Shown here: positions 20,778 to 28,746 of the stretch, piece by piece
Position numbering within the stretch: position 1 is the first letter of the stretch
Layout: every line of letters begins with the position of its first letter
IMG/VR virus record: IMGVR_UViG_3300047452_000025
Coordinates: 1-28,746 of that record
Direction: 5' to 3' (one strand)
Length of the DNA stretch: 28,746 nucleotides
Source: a virus
The notes under the pieces: generated by a model
Database searches by the model: none
What the model was told of the DNA's origin: nothing
The model's input: only the letters and a program-made list of their open reading frames with translations
Position numbers and translations under genes: made by a program

Positions 20778-23401
20778 TAGCGCTTCCCACCTTGCTTTGT
20801 TTCAAGTCGCATCGTCCCTAAATTCCACTTTGTAGGTGGTAAGACGCTATCAACTTTCATTCTAATTTGACGACCTGTGAAACGTACTGATGTTGGCTTT
20901 GTTATGTCATATGGGCCGTATTCGCGTTCTTCTGCATTAGGATAGAACCGTGTTTTAAATGTAACATCTACAGCCGCTTCTGGTGCTTCATCCGAAACCA
21001 ATCCTGTTACCTGCATAACATTATCACCAACACCCAAAGATATTGCCCCTGTTTCTAAGAAGGGCAAAGAGGGATCAGAAACACTCACTGTCATTCTTTC
21101 TGCGGAGTGAGTAGAGCAACCAATTGTTAGTGTGTTAGGCGCATCATAAGGAACAGAGTATGTCAATTTATAATCATATGTACTGGTGGAACTATTGTTT
21201 TCACCTTCTATAAATACGTTATCAGCTTCACCTAACATTGTGTTGCCATCGTAAATTTTCAAATCGTGACCTAGATTTTCCTCATTCCCGTGATTGAAGA
21301 TATACTTAACGCCTCTTTCAAAGGCCAAACTGGGCATGAAATCATCACCAACCCAAAAACCTTCAGTTCCAGTAATGAAATCACCAAATGAAACCCCATC
21401 CCCGTAGGTTTTTGTAGTGTTTTTAACCAGAAAAGGAATAAGCGTCCCTTCAATATATTCCACTATCTCATCCGTTAAATACGGGCTTCTAGGGTTTCCT
21501 TCTTGCTTCCAAAGAATATACTGAAGTAGGTTGTAACTATCCGCAGCTATCACTTGTTGGTGATCTAATGTGTCTCCTAAAAATCTCTCATTTATATTGT
21601 TACCCATCCATCTCTCTACGGGATATGTGTTAGCTACTGCCGCCCCCAACATATCAGTAGTCGCCAGATACCCATTAACACCATCCGATACCCAAGTTAA
21701 ATCTTCGGTGCTTATCCCGTAAACAACATCATAAGATTGACCATCACCATATGTCAGCCCTACTTCATGCTCATATATCTGGCCCCGATCATTAGAAAGC
21801 ATGGCGTAAGGCCAAACTCCTTTTGAAACACCAGATGTTCGTGAAACTTCACCAACAAGCCAATGATTGTCTGCGTAATTGTATGCTACATACCTGTCTA
21901 TTTCAGATGAACCCTCAGATGGATAATACCACCAAACCTCATTGAACTCTGCGTTTGCATATGCCCAGATTTTGGATTTTTGGTCACTGTTTATGTCACT
22001 GTAAACATAGTCATATACTTCACAAGGAACTTGCTGAACAATATTTCCGTCAAACCTAAAGAAACCACCTTCACCCATCCAGTAAACGCCACTGTCAACA
22101 TCGGCTGCGCACTTAGCTGAAATTGCACCACAAGATGTACCAACACGCTCAAATCCATAAACGTAAGGTGGGCCAATGTAACGAGCAATGTGTGCTGCTG
22201 TGTCAGTAAGTATAAGTGTTTGACCGCGCGTTCTAATACCTAGCATAATTTCGCCATTATCAGATAGCTCTATATCACCCGCTTCGTTGTTAGCGGATGG
22301 TGTCCAAACTGTGTTGTTCTCTCTATCGCACCAAGCTATCTTTCTTGGATTGGCGTCAGCGCCAAGAGCAAATAAAAATCGTTCTTCGGTTACAAGGATA
22401 CTTTTGACATAATTTGGGGCATTAGGAACCTTAATAACCGTGTCTAGCTTTACAACTGATGGATTTAATATGCTCCACGCTCCAAGCGGCGTTGAGCCAA
22501 CATTTTCAAACTGAATAGTAGCTGTAGTAGCAGTTGCTTCAAAAGTTAAAGGTATTTCTTCTCTATCTGGTTCTGATCTGCGATACAGGATCGCCGTATG
22601 CGTTTCACTGCCGCAAATCACTCTCATTATCGTATCTGGGCCATCTGCCTCTTGCACCCAAACTGTTGCCCGATAAATTTGACCAACTTCAACATTAAAA
22701 GACTGCTCTAAAATAAAATTATTATCTGAAGTAAAAGCATTCCTACTAAGAGGGGTGTGCCAACTTGGATAACCACCCGTAGCACCCGCAAATTCATAAT
22801 AAACAATACCCGAACCAGATGTTGTCCAATTGGGAACGGAATTCACTAAATATCCAGTTGTACCATCGCTAAATTCTGGATTTAGCAATATATTTTGGGA
22901 CGTACCAGATGCATTAATATCCCACTCATAGATAATCCCTTCATGTGAAGCACACGCAACTAGATTTTCACCCCAGTTATCTAAAGACCAAGTGGTGCAA
23001 TCCTGAAGATTACCTGTGTCTGGGCGAGGTGTTCCATAGGTACTATCACCATAAACTCCATATCCATAACCAGTGTTTACGGCTGCATCTTTTATTCCTT
23101 CCGTATAATTGAAAGGTGTTAATTCATACTTTAGTCCACTTGGGAGAACGGCTGCTAACGCGTTATAGCCTCCACCAGCCAAGTAACGAGCAGAGCCAGA
23201 TGTACTTTTCCAAGAGTGCATACCGCGAATTGGAGAATTTACAAGCCTTTGTACTTGTTCATTAATACGCCATCCATTTACTGGCCTTGCGCTGTTATTT
23301 TGCCAACGCACCAAGCTCCCATCAGTCCATCGCCCTGCATTATCTAAATCTGTTCCGTTCTTACGGAAGCCTTGCGGTATTTTTATGGGCAAAAAACTCA
23401 T
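20777..23401 (-). CDS. tail hub/nozzle protein, T7 gp12/P22 gp10-like, with inserted domains
   Basis: 874 residues. The start (FLPIKIPQGFRKNGTDLDNAGRW, then DGSLVRWQ) and the end (FLETGAISLG, VRFTGRQIRMKV, WNLGTMRLE) are those of the podoviral tail nozzle/stabilising protein, with WxxGEGGFFRFDG-type beta-propeller text between (438-450 WMGEGGFFRFDG). Two inserts are visible. Residues about 165-325 look like a carbohydrate-binding jelly roll. Residues about 580-776 end in a cupredoxin-like stretch with His712, Cys762, His765 and Met770. It would extend the portal channel and may contact the cell surface. It starts in the stop of the upstream fibre gene. Confidence 0.82.
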   Translation of the reverse strand: MSFLPIKIPQGFRKNGTDLDNAGRWTDGSLVRWQNNSARPVNGWRINEQVQRLVNSPIRGMHSWKSTSGSARYLAGGGYNALAAVLPSGLKYELTPFNYTEGIKDAAVNTGYGYGVYGDSTYGTPRPDTGNLQDCTTWSLDNWGENLVACASHEGIIYEWDINASGTSQNILLNPEFSDGTTGYLVNSVPNWTTSGSGIVYYEFAGATGGYPSWHTPLSRNAFTSDNNFILEQSFNVEVGQIYRATVWVQEADGPDTIMRVICGSETHTAILYRRSEPDREEIPLTFEATATTATIQFENVGSTPLGAWSILNPSVVKLDTVIKVPNAPNYVKSILVTEERFLFALGADANPRKIAWCDRENNTVWTPSANNEAGDIELSDNGEIMLGIRTRGQTLILTDTAAHIARYIGPPYVYGFERVGTSCGAISAKCAADVDSGVYWMGEGGFFRFDGNIVQQVPCEVYDYVYSDINSDQKSKIWAYANAEFNEVWWYYPSEGSSEIDRYVAYNYADNHWLVGEVSRTSGVSKGVWPYAMLSNDRGQIYEHEVGLTYGDGQSYDVVYGISTEDLTWVSDGVNGYLATTDMLGAAVANTYPVERWMGNNINERFLGDTLDHQQVIAADSYNLLQYILWKQEGNPRSPYLTDEIVEYIEGTLIPFLVKNTTKTYGDGVSFGDFITGTEGFWVGDDFMPSLAFERGVKYIFNHGNEENLGHDLKIYDGNTMLGEADNVFIEGENNSSTSTYDYKLTYSVPYDAPNTLTIGCSTHSAERMTVSVSDPSLPFLETGAISLGVGDNVMQVTGLVSDEAPEAAVDVTFKTRFYPNAEEREYGPYDITKPTSVRFTGRQIRMKVDSVLPPTKWNLGTMRLETKQGGKR

Positions 23402-24066
23402 TATGCTGGCCCCTGAATATTAGCATATTTAAAGTTACAAGTGTCTGAGCTGTTATAGTTAGCACTCCCGTAAGCTGCCGAACAAATCCAATACTGCAAT
23501 ATATCTCCAGCCTGTAGAGAAAAAGTCCAACTTCTATACGCCAAGGTGTTAGTCGCAAGCGCAGATGGGAAAACCCCAGTGAATTGCCCACTAATTAAGC
23601 TTCCATTGCGATACTGACCAATACCTACAATACTATCATTCGTTGAGTTATTATTGGTTTTCGTGAAACCTATAAATGCTTTTACTGAACCCTCTAAGTT
23701 CTGAGCCTCAATGGTTGCAGCCAAAGTACCTGCGGAAACCATTTCAGCGTAACTATCTACGTTATTTTCCCCGCCATCATAGTCTATGAAAGTACCTTTG
23801 GTTATTATGCCATTCGCATTGTTATATGTATTAGAAATCCCAGCGGCGTTTGTTCTGGCGTCAAGCTGATAGTAAAGGTTACTTCCCGATGCCGTTATGG
23901 TTGAGGAAGCCCCATACCACTCACTCATGGATGATTGAACACCGCTACCTTTCCCAATCAACGCACGAATATCGCTGTCGTTCATAGAACACTGACTGCC
24001 AATACTGCCGCCAGCTTCTTGATGGATTTGGTTTAATGTAATGTATCCATTACTCTGTAGGGCCAT
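23401..24066 (-). CDS. tail fibre-like protein with adapter N-terminus
   Basis: 221 residues. The first 55 are an adapter often seen on tail proteins of marine phages: SNGYITLNQIHQEAGGS, CSMNDSDIRALIGKGSGVQSS, EWYGAS. The rest is beta-rich with many Ser, Asn and Thr (VKAFIGFTKTNNNSTNDSIVG, AYRSWTFSLQAGDILQYWI) and has no membrane segment. It overlaps the S74 fibre gene by 17 bases, with GAGGTG upstream of the ATG. Likely a tail appendage or adhesin. Confidence 0.78.
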   Translation of the reverse strand: MALQSNGYITLNQIHQEAGGSIGSQCSMNDSDIRALIGKGSGVQSSMSEWYGASSTITASGSNLYYQLDARTNAAGISNTYNNANGIITKGTFIDYDGGENNVDSYAEMVSAGTLAATIEAQNLEGSVKAFIGFTKTNNNSTNDSIVGIGQYRNGSLISGQFTGVFPSALATNTLAYRSWTFSLQAGDILQYWICSAAYGSANYNSSDTCNFKYANIQGPA

Positions 24067-24859
24067 CTTTTAGCACCTCTAATTCTGCCTTTAGCTCTTT
24101 TATGCCCTCTATCAAGAGTGCAATTAGTCGCTCATACCGAACACCTTTTGTTCCATCTTGTCTCTCTGCCACTATTTCTGGAATAACAGCTTCAACCTCT
24201 TGAGCAATGACACCAATGTCGTGCTTTGGGTTTAAATACAGCGGAGCGTCCCTTTTAGCGGTCAGAACGTGATCTTTCCAATCATAAGATACGCCTCGGA
24301 TTGCACTTATCTTCTCCAAAGCATTTGGGATCACCTGAATGTTCTCTTTTAGGTTTATATCAGAACTATAAAAAGCCGTGATGTCTCCAGTACAAATAAA
24401 AGAGTTTGCCGAACACAAAGTGTAATTGCCAGCAGATTGCGTAAAGTTACTCAGACCAACTTCCGCTGCGCTATCAACAGTACATCTAATAGTGGTGCCA
24501 CTAATAGAGATACCTGTTCCCGCATAATATGTAGTCCCGCCAGAACCTGCGGCAGCGTTGATTTGTGCTTGAATATTGGAGGTTACGTCAGAAAGATAAT
24601 TGATCTTAGTGGCGTTTACCGTAACACCGTCCATTTTGTTCAATTCATCTGTCGTAGCGGTAAGGCCATCTAACTTGTTTATTTCACCAGCCGATGCCGT
24701 GACAGCCGTACCATTTACTTTCCAACCCGCTTCCAGATTTGGTGTTGTACCAGTTGTGCCATTATGACCATCCACTAGGGCATCTAATGCCGTGTTTAGC
24801 TTTGTTCCCCAACTATCGGCATCTGCGCCAACTTGTGGTTTTGTAATGCTAACTGCCAT
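24050..24859 (-). CDS. tail fibre with S74 self-cleaving chaperone domain
   Basis: 269 residues. The N-terminus (ITKPQVGADADSWGTKLNTALDALVDGHNG) is a common fibre attachment segment. Residues 56-95 contain short repeats of the form E-I-N-K-L-D-G-(L/V), usual in fibre shafts. The C-terminal 105 residues are the intramolecular chaperone: SSDINLKENI with the Ser166/Lys171 dyad, ISAIRGVSYDWK, IGVIAQEVEAVIPEIV, and VRYERLIALLIEGIKEL, which is the coiled coil. It trimerises the fibre and then cuts itself off. Confidence 0.9.
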   Translation of the reverse strand: MAVSITKPQVGADADSWGTKLNTALDALVDGHNGTTGTTPNLEAGWKVNGTAVTASAGEINKLDGLTATTDELNKMDGVTVNATKINYLSDVTSNIQAQINAAAGSGGTTYYAGTGISISGTTIRCTVDSAAEVGLSNFTQSAGNYTLCSANSFICTGDITAFYSSDINLKENIQVIPNALEKISAIRGVSYDWKDHVLTAKRDAPLYLNPKHDIGVIAQEVEAVIPEIVAERQDGTKGVRYERLIALLIEGIKELKAELEVLKDGPTE

Positions 24860-24869
24860 TTTATTCTCC

Positions 24870-25499
24870 TTACGCTACCTTGCGAACTAGCGTCCATGCA
24901 TCGTTTATATCAGAAACATCCGTCCATGTCTCTGCTTCTATTTCTTGGAAATCCCATGTGAACCTTGCAACATTTGTAGGCGTTCCAGCGGTTACATCTG
25001 TTGCTGCAAAGTTGTGTATCTGCACAAACAATGGTGCTTCTAGCGTTGGAACACCCGCTATAATATCAGACGGTAAAGCCCTGAAGTTCTGAATATCAAC
25101 TGGGATTGTGTCTACGGTAGGCGCAGCGGTTGTAATTTCTTCAGCAACAAAGTTAGAAATAATTACTTCGGAAACTGTATCTACGACAGGAACACCTGCT
25201 GTAATTTCATCTGCGCTGAGAATGTCCACAAACGTCACTGGTAGGTCATCTACCACTGGCGTTGATGTTATATCTTCTAAGGCAAGATTACTTGTTACCG
25301 TAGTAATAAGATCGGCAACCACTGGTGGCTGCGTAACAATATCTAAAACTGTTAGGTTTTGCGTCTGAACAACTGTGATAGGATCAACAGTTGGCGTTCC
25401 AAGCGTGATTTGTTGCGCTGAGAAGGATTTGACGTTGGTGGCCGTTGCTACCGATGTTGTTGACAGCGGCTTTTTGGCTAATGGAAAGAAACCTAACAT
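24870..25499 (-). CDS. short-repeat beta protein in tail-fibre region
   Basis: 209 residues. After MLGFFPLAKKPLS the protein consists of about seven repeats of 21-25 residues with the plan F/L-x-A-x-D/E-I-T-A-G-x-P-x-V-D-x-I-x-V. Clear units include LSADEITAGVPVVDTVSEV, NFVAEEITTAAPTVDTIPVD and NFAATDVTAGTPTN. The end has WTDVSDINDAWTLVRKVA. It looks like a solenoid or stacked beta shaft; cysteine is absent. No known repeat family fits well. It is in the fibre block, so it could be a shaft or a surface decoration. Confidence 0.78.
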   Translation of the reverse strand: MLGFFPLAKKPLSTTSVATATNVKSFSAQQITLGTPTVDPITVVQTQNLTVLDIVTQPPVVADLITTVTSNLALEDITSTPVVDDLPVTFVDILSADEITAGVPVVDTVSEVIISNFVAEEITTAAPTVDTIPVDIQNFRALPSDIIAGVPTLEAPLFVQIHNFAATDVTAGTPTNVARFTWDFQEIEAETWTDVSDINDAWTLVRKVA

Positions 25500-25507
25500 C
25501 TAATCAC

Positions 25508-25975
25508 CTACGACATGTTGTCGCCTAAAAGTCTCCCATACCAAGTTGTCCCACCATCTACAGTCATAAAAGTGATTATGTCTGTTTGCCCTGATGCTGG
25601 GTCAGTCGGTTGTGCGCCATTAGGCCACTGAACACTTGCTGGGTATGTTATAGCATGTGTACCGCCTGATGTTAATATCAGCTTGCATTCATACGCTACA
25701 CCAGAAGTTGGCTCGTTATTAAACGCAACACTTGTTGCCGCCGATGTAGTCAGTGCAAACACATTGCCAGAACTACAATCCATTGTGACTGTCGCGCCAC
25801 TCATTGTGTTGTAAATCTGGTTGTAAGTACCCTTTACGGTTCCTGTAATGGCCACGTTACCTGTATGCGTTTCACCTACCACATTTGAGCGTGGCACGGC
25901 AACAGAAGCCTCACCAGAACCATCAATGCCTGATAAAACTATGGAACCGTTAGCTGTTTCAATTTTTATAGGCAT
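25508..25975 (-). CDS. tail fibre-associated beta protein, 155 residues
   Basis: A short N-terminal segment (PIKIETANGSIVLSGIDGSGEASVAVPRSNV) of a kind that attaches proteins to fibres, then TGNVAITGTVKGTYNQIYNTMSG, and a C-terminal beta domain (VTMDCSSGNVFALTTSAATSVAF, ECKLILTSGGTHAITYP, TWYGRLLG). The latter pattern is common at the end of marine phage fibres. Start has AAGGAAA. Confidence 0.78.
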   Translation of the reverse strand: MPIKIETANGSIVLSGIDGSGEASVAVPRSNVVGETHTGNVAITGTVKGTYNQIYNTMSGATVTMDCSSGNVFALTTSAATSVAFNNEPTSGVAYECKLILTSGGTHAITYPASVQWPNGAQPTDPASGQTDIITFMTVDGGTTWYGRLLGDNMS

Positions 25976-25984
25976 TTTATTTCC

Positions 25985-26461
25985 TTATGACGGTTCTGTA
26001 GGCCAATCAGTGTCTGCCAGATTTGGGAAATTCTCGTGTGAAGAAATATCTCGCAAAGATTGACGATATGTTGCCCATTGCGCTTTCACCTCTGTAGATA
26101 AGGGACTATCCGCAACTTGTGTCCAATCACTATTTGAAAGAAGTGAATTGCGTCTATTTCTCACCTCTGCATTTCTATTTGCATTCCATTCAGCTATTTG
26201 CTCTGCTGTTTTTTCTACGACTGTCCAATTCAGCACCCATGTACCGTCAGACTGTAAAACTGGCGTTTGTTGCTGACATACCTGTGTTGCCATATCGTGG
26301 ACAGGAAATGAAGCTACAGTGTAGGGAAAAACATTGTAGGTTGCCAAAATATCTTCTGTCATAACATTTGGAAAGCTAACTGTAGGGTTATCCCTCTGCA
26401 ATTGGCCACGCGAATATGGATATGTTACCTCTCCATTTTCGTATTTTAAATACTGTCTCAT
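25985..26461 (-). CDS. tail fibre assembly-like protein
   Basis: 158 residues. The C-terminal half has the pattern of phage fibre assembly chaperones: EQIAEWNANRNAEVRNRRN, LLSNSDWTQVADSPLSTEVKAQW, and YRQSLRDIS followed by FPNLADTDWP. The N-terminal half has short beta strands (YLKYENGEVTYPYSRGQL). Such proteins help the neighbouring adhesin fold or attach to the tail. It lies right after the FG-GAP adhesin, its likely client. AGGAG precedes the ATG. Confidence 0.83.
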   Translation of the reverse strand: MRQYLKYENGEVTYPYSRGQLQRDNPTVSFPNVMTEDILATYNVFPYTVASFPVHDMATQVCQQQTPVLQSDGTWVLNWTVVEKTAEQIAEWNANRNAEVRNRRNSLLSNSDWTQVADSPLSTEVKAQWATYRQSLRDISSHENFPNLADTDWPTEPS

Positions 26462-26470
26462 TTTTTTCTC

Positions 26471-28746
26471 CTAAGTAAACTTTAATACTACGCCTTGACC
26501 GCTGCTGTTGTAATTTACCCCACGATACGGCGCAGAACTGAAAAACCCACCCGTAAACATCCTGATGCAAGAGCCAAAATATGCAGTTTGATTAGCAAGT
26601 CCAATAGCTTCGGGATAACCGCGCAAGTCATAAGTTCTGATTAGATTGCCGTTTAAATCATATTGATATACTACACCTAAATTGGCTCTGTTATAAGTAT
26701 ATCCATCAATATTGTATTGAGCGTCTGTATAAGGCGCACCGACAAATATATATTGATCGTCTACGGCTACAGCCCACCCAAAATAATCACTACTGGAGGA
26801 ATATCCGACATTCTCTGGATTTCTGATGTCAAACCTACTGGCACCCGTTTCTGCGTTCCAAACCCAAATTCTACCTTGGTTAGTGCCTACATAATCTGAA
26901 TAGCGATGTCCCACAACTAAATTGTCATTAGTGCAAGCTATACTAAAACCAAACTCATCACTGCTTTCAGAATTTTGACCTGCTACCCACTGCTCTGTTC
27001 CTGTTGCTAAGTCGTAGCAAGTCACACCACCATAATTGGCTGAGTAATATTCATCGCCATTCTTTGAAGCGATATAATAATATGTGTCATTTGCACAAAC
27101 ACTCCAACCAAAATATGCGTTTGAGTTTGTTGAATGTGTGTGTGTTCTAATCAGTTGTCCCGTTTGCAGACTAAATACATAAGCCGCACCTGTGGTAAAG
27201 TTGGTACTATCTTCCCAAGGCGCACCCACGATTAAATAATCTCCTGAGATTGCCATAGTATCTTTAGAAGTATCCCAGCCAGACCCACCAAACTGATCAG
27301 AAGAACCATTGTTATAATTATTTGGATTGTATATTTGATGGAGCAATTGATACGTTGATGCATCATAAACATACACGACACCACTATCGTTCATGCCGCC
27401 AACATCTTCACGATGCGCACTTACGGCAATGTAATCATCACTGATTGCTACCGATGCCCCGAAATAATCTGAATTTGTTGTGCCATAAATGTTTGGGTTA
27501 GTTAAACTAGCCAACAAATTCCCTGTTTCTATGCTGTAAACATATGCACCACCACTGTTTGATTGAGCTGATGTACCAGAATAATCATCCTCTAAAGGTG
27601 CGCCTACAACTAATTTCGTAGAACTGGTGTCCATTGCTTGACCAAAATATTCATCATAACGCCTAGAAAAATCCAAATCGTTTGCGGGCGGGCGCCAATC
27701 ATAGTCTCTGGCCATAGAATAGGCACTTCCATTAGCGTCGTCGTAGATGTAAATAACCCCTGAGTTTGTACCTGATAGCCCGCCATCACTGTTTACAAAA
27801 TCTTCATTTCGCGCTGAGATATGCACTTGAGTGCAATATGAATTTCCATCTGAATTATTGCACCTTACCATAAAACCAAAATTATCAGAGGAACTTTGAG
27901 TGTTCACATTAGGATTATATAGAGTACCCTGATTGCTTCCTGAACTTGCGTCATAAGTAGTTATTCTATCGGTACTATAAGAGCCGACATATAAATGGTC
28001 ATAATCAACATCAAAGCTATAACCAAAACTGCCACCAACACCATTAATACTAAAGGCCTGATTTCCATTATGGTAAAAGGCATACACCCGACCGCTGTTG
28101 TAGAAATCGTTAGGCGCACTAAAATAAAAATAACGGCTATTTCCACGAACATGATACCCTGCAAGGGTACTATAACTACTGTTATAAATGTAATAAAGTT
28201 GCGAGTTTGTAAGTTGTTGACCAGTCACATGATTAAACATGTACATTCTACCATATTCATCAACTGTTGATGAAATATCTTCATAAGGCGCACCTACTGC
28301 AATAATATCGCCATACATCGCAATGCTATAACCGAAATAGTCATTATTTTCTATTGTGTTGCTGTCAACTTGCTTTTGAAAAGTTAATCCGTATTGATTA
28401 GAACTTGTTGTGTGAAAAACATACACTGCACCGATACTATAATAACTTCCAGTGTCTTCGTATATCGCACTAACGCCGATATGTGTATTCGTTAAAGAAA
28501 GCGCATAGCCAAACTGATCGCTGGTTCCTGTGTTATAATAATTAGGGTTTGTATAAGTGTGTAACAACTGCCAATCTTCGGGATTTGGCCCCGTAGAATA
28601 CAGATATACACGCCCACTATTAGCCCCTAAAGTGTCATCATAAGCAAAAGCGCCTATGGCTATTTTTGTTTGATCTGGACTAATCGCAACTGAATAGCCA
28701 AAATTACCAGTATCAAACGGACTGGCTGCGCTTTCTGGTGGGTGAA
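26471..28746 (-). CDS. giant FG-GAP repeat tail adhesin (5' end outside the window)
   Basis: At least 757 residues; the frame is still open at the window edge, so the true start lies beyond. The whole visible part is repeats of 50-60 residues with F-G at the start (SSDQFGYALSL, SNAYFGWSVCA, SSDYFGWAVAV), a strand ending VGAPYED or similar, and G-x-V/A-Y-V-Y/F. About 12 such units can be counted, one of them poorly kept. FG-GAP repeats make seven-blade propellers, so at least one and probably two propellers are present. It is probably the host-binding fibre or spike. No trimer or chaperone domain is visible at its C-terminus (VVLKFT). Confidence 0.85.
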   Translation of the reverse strand, partial: HPPESAASPFDTGNFGYSVAISPDQTKIAIGAFAYDDTLGANSGRVYLYSTGPNPEDWQLLHTYTNPNYYNTGTSDQFGYALSLTNTHIGVSAIYEDTGSYYSIGAVYVFHTTSSNQYGLTFQKQVDSNTIENNDYFGYSIAMYGDIIAVGAPYEDISSTVDEYGRMYMFNHVTGQQLTNSQLYYIYNSSYSTLAGYHVRGNSRYFYFSAPNDFYNSGRVYAFYHNGNQAFSINGVGGSFGYSFDVDYDHLYVGSYSTDRITTYDASSGSNQGTLYNPNVNTQSSSDNFGFMVRCNNSDGNSYCTQVHISARNEDFVNSDGGLSGTNSGVIYIYDDANGSAYSMARDYDWRPPANDLDFSRRYDEYFGQAMDTSSTKLVVGAPLEDDYSGTSAQSNSGGAYVYSIETGNLLASLTNPNIYGTTNSDYFGASVAISDDYIAVSAHREDVGGMNDSGVVYVYDASTYQLLHQIYNPNNYNNGSSDQFGGSGWDTSKDTMAISGDYLIVGAPWEDSTNFTTGAAYVFSLQTGQLIRTHTHSTNSNAYFGWSVCANDTYYYIASKNGDEYYSANYGGVTCYDLATGTEQWVAGQNSESSDEFGFSIACTNDNLVVGHRYSDYVGTNQGRIWVWNAETGASRFDIRNPENVGYSSSSDYFGWAVAVDDQYIFVGAPYTDAQYNIDGYTYNRANLGVVYQYDLNGNLIRTYDLRGYPEAIGLANQTAYFGSCIRMFTGGFFSSAPYRGVNYNSSGQGVVLKFT

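Noticed and set aside
1-28746. tRNA genes, CRISPR arrays, insertion sequences or attachment sites
   Set aside because: Nothing resembling a cloverleaf, spaced repeat array, transposase or integrase-linked repeat was seen by eye. Weak cases could be missed without a scan.
26471-28746. DNA-level tandem duplication within the FG-GAP gene
   Set aside because: Units share protein motifs but the nucleotide sequences differ widely, so this is old protein repetition, not a recent DNA repeat.

Overview
The window is a 28.7-kb piece of a tailed double-stranded DNA phage, most likely a short-tailed (podovirus-like) phage of a marine alphaproteobacterium. The evidence is an SU10-type major capsid protein, a roughly 700-residue portal, a large acidic scaffold, ejection-type proteins including a lytic transglycosylase, a T7 gp12/P22 gp10-like tail protein, and no tail sheath, tail tube or tape-measure gene. 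Host and habitat are inferred from protein style and moderate GC, not shown directly. No rRNA, tRNA, CRISPR array, integrase or transposase was found. No terminase, DNA polymerase or RNA polymerase was found either, so the genome must continue beyond at least one edge.

Layout. (1) 1-1640, leftward: a transcription terminator, a two-gene lambda O/P-like replication pair, and a small helix-turn-helix regulator. Two 23-bp-spaced direct repeats and a palindrome inside the O-like gene look like a replication origin embedded in the initiator gene. (2) 1640-1725: a divergent control region with a strong leftward promoter. (3) 1726-5190, rightward: a tightly overlapping early/recombination operon with an annealing protein, SSB, a nuclease-fold candidate, an HTH plus sigma-region-4 regulator, an HNH protein and a small HTH protein. 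(4) 5161-5598, leftward: a RusA Holliday junction resolvase with its own promoter, divergent from a second rightward promoter. (5) 5737-8228, rightward: small unknown genes, one 33-residue membrane peptide, a folded-RNA candidate and a 300-residue unknown protein. (6) 8218-28746, leftward: the late region.

Read in its direction of transcription (from 28746 downwards), the late region starts with a very large FG-GAP repeat adhesin cut by the window edge. It continues through a tail-fibre assembly-like protein, several small fibre proteins (one with an S74 self-cleaving chaperone domain), the tail hub/nozzle, and small connector or ejection proteins. Next come the transglycosylase, a large ejection candidate, the portal, scaffold and capsid. 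After an attenuating terminator it ends with a run of small membrane proteins, holins and an M15-family endolysin. Tail genes therefore precede head genes.

The genes fit one programme. Divergent early transcription makes replication initiator and loader to the left and recombination functions to the right. The sigma-region-4 protein is a candidate switch to late expression. The long leftward operon builds the particle, and its distal end lyses the cell. Several very small genes (48, 33, 31 and 54 codons) are called from start/stop overlaps with their neighbours. The most unusual items are the iteron-like repeats inside the initiator gene, a possible type-1 copper site in the tail hub protein, a 209-residue fibre-region protein made of seven short repeats, an EF-hand membrane protein in the lysis region, and a folded-RNA candidate at 7008-7076.
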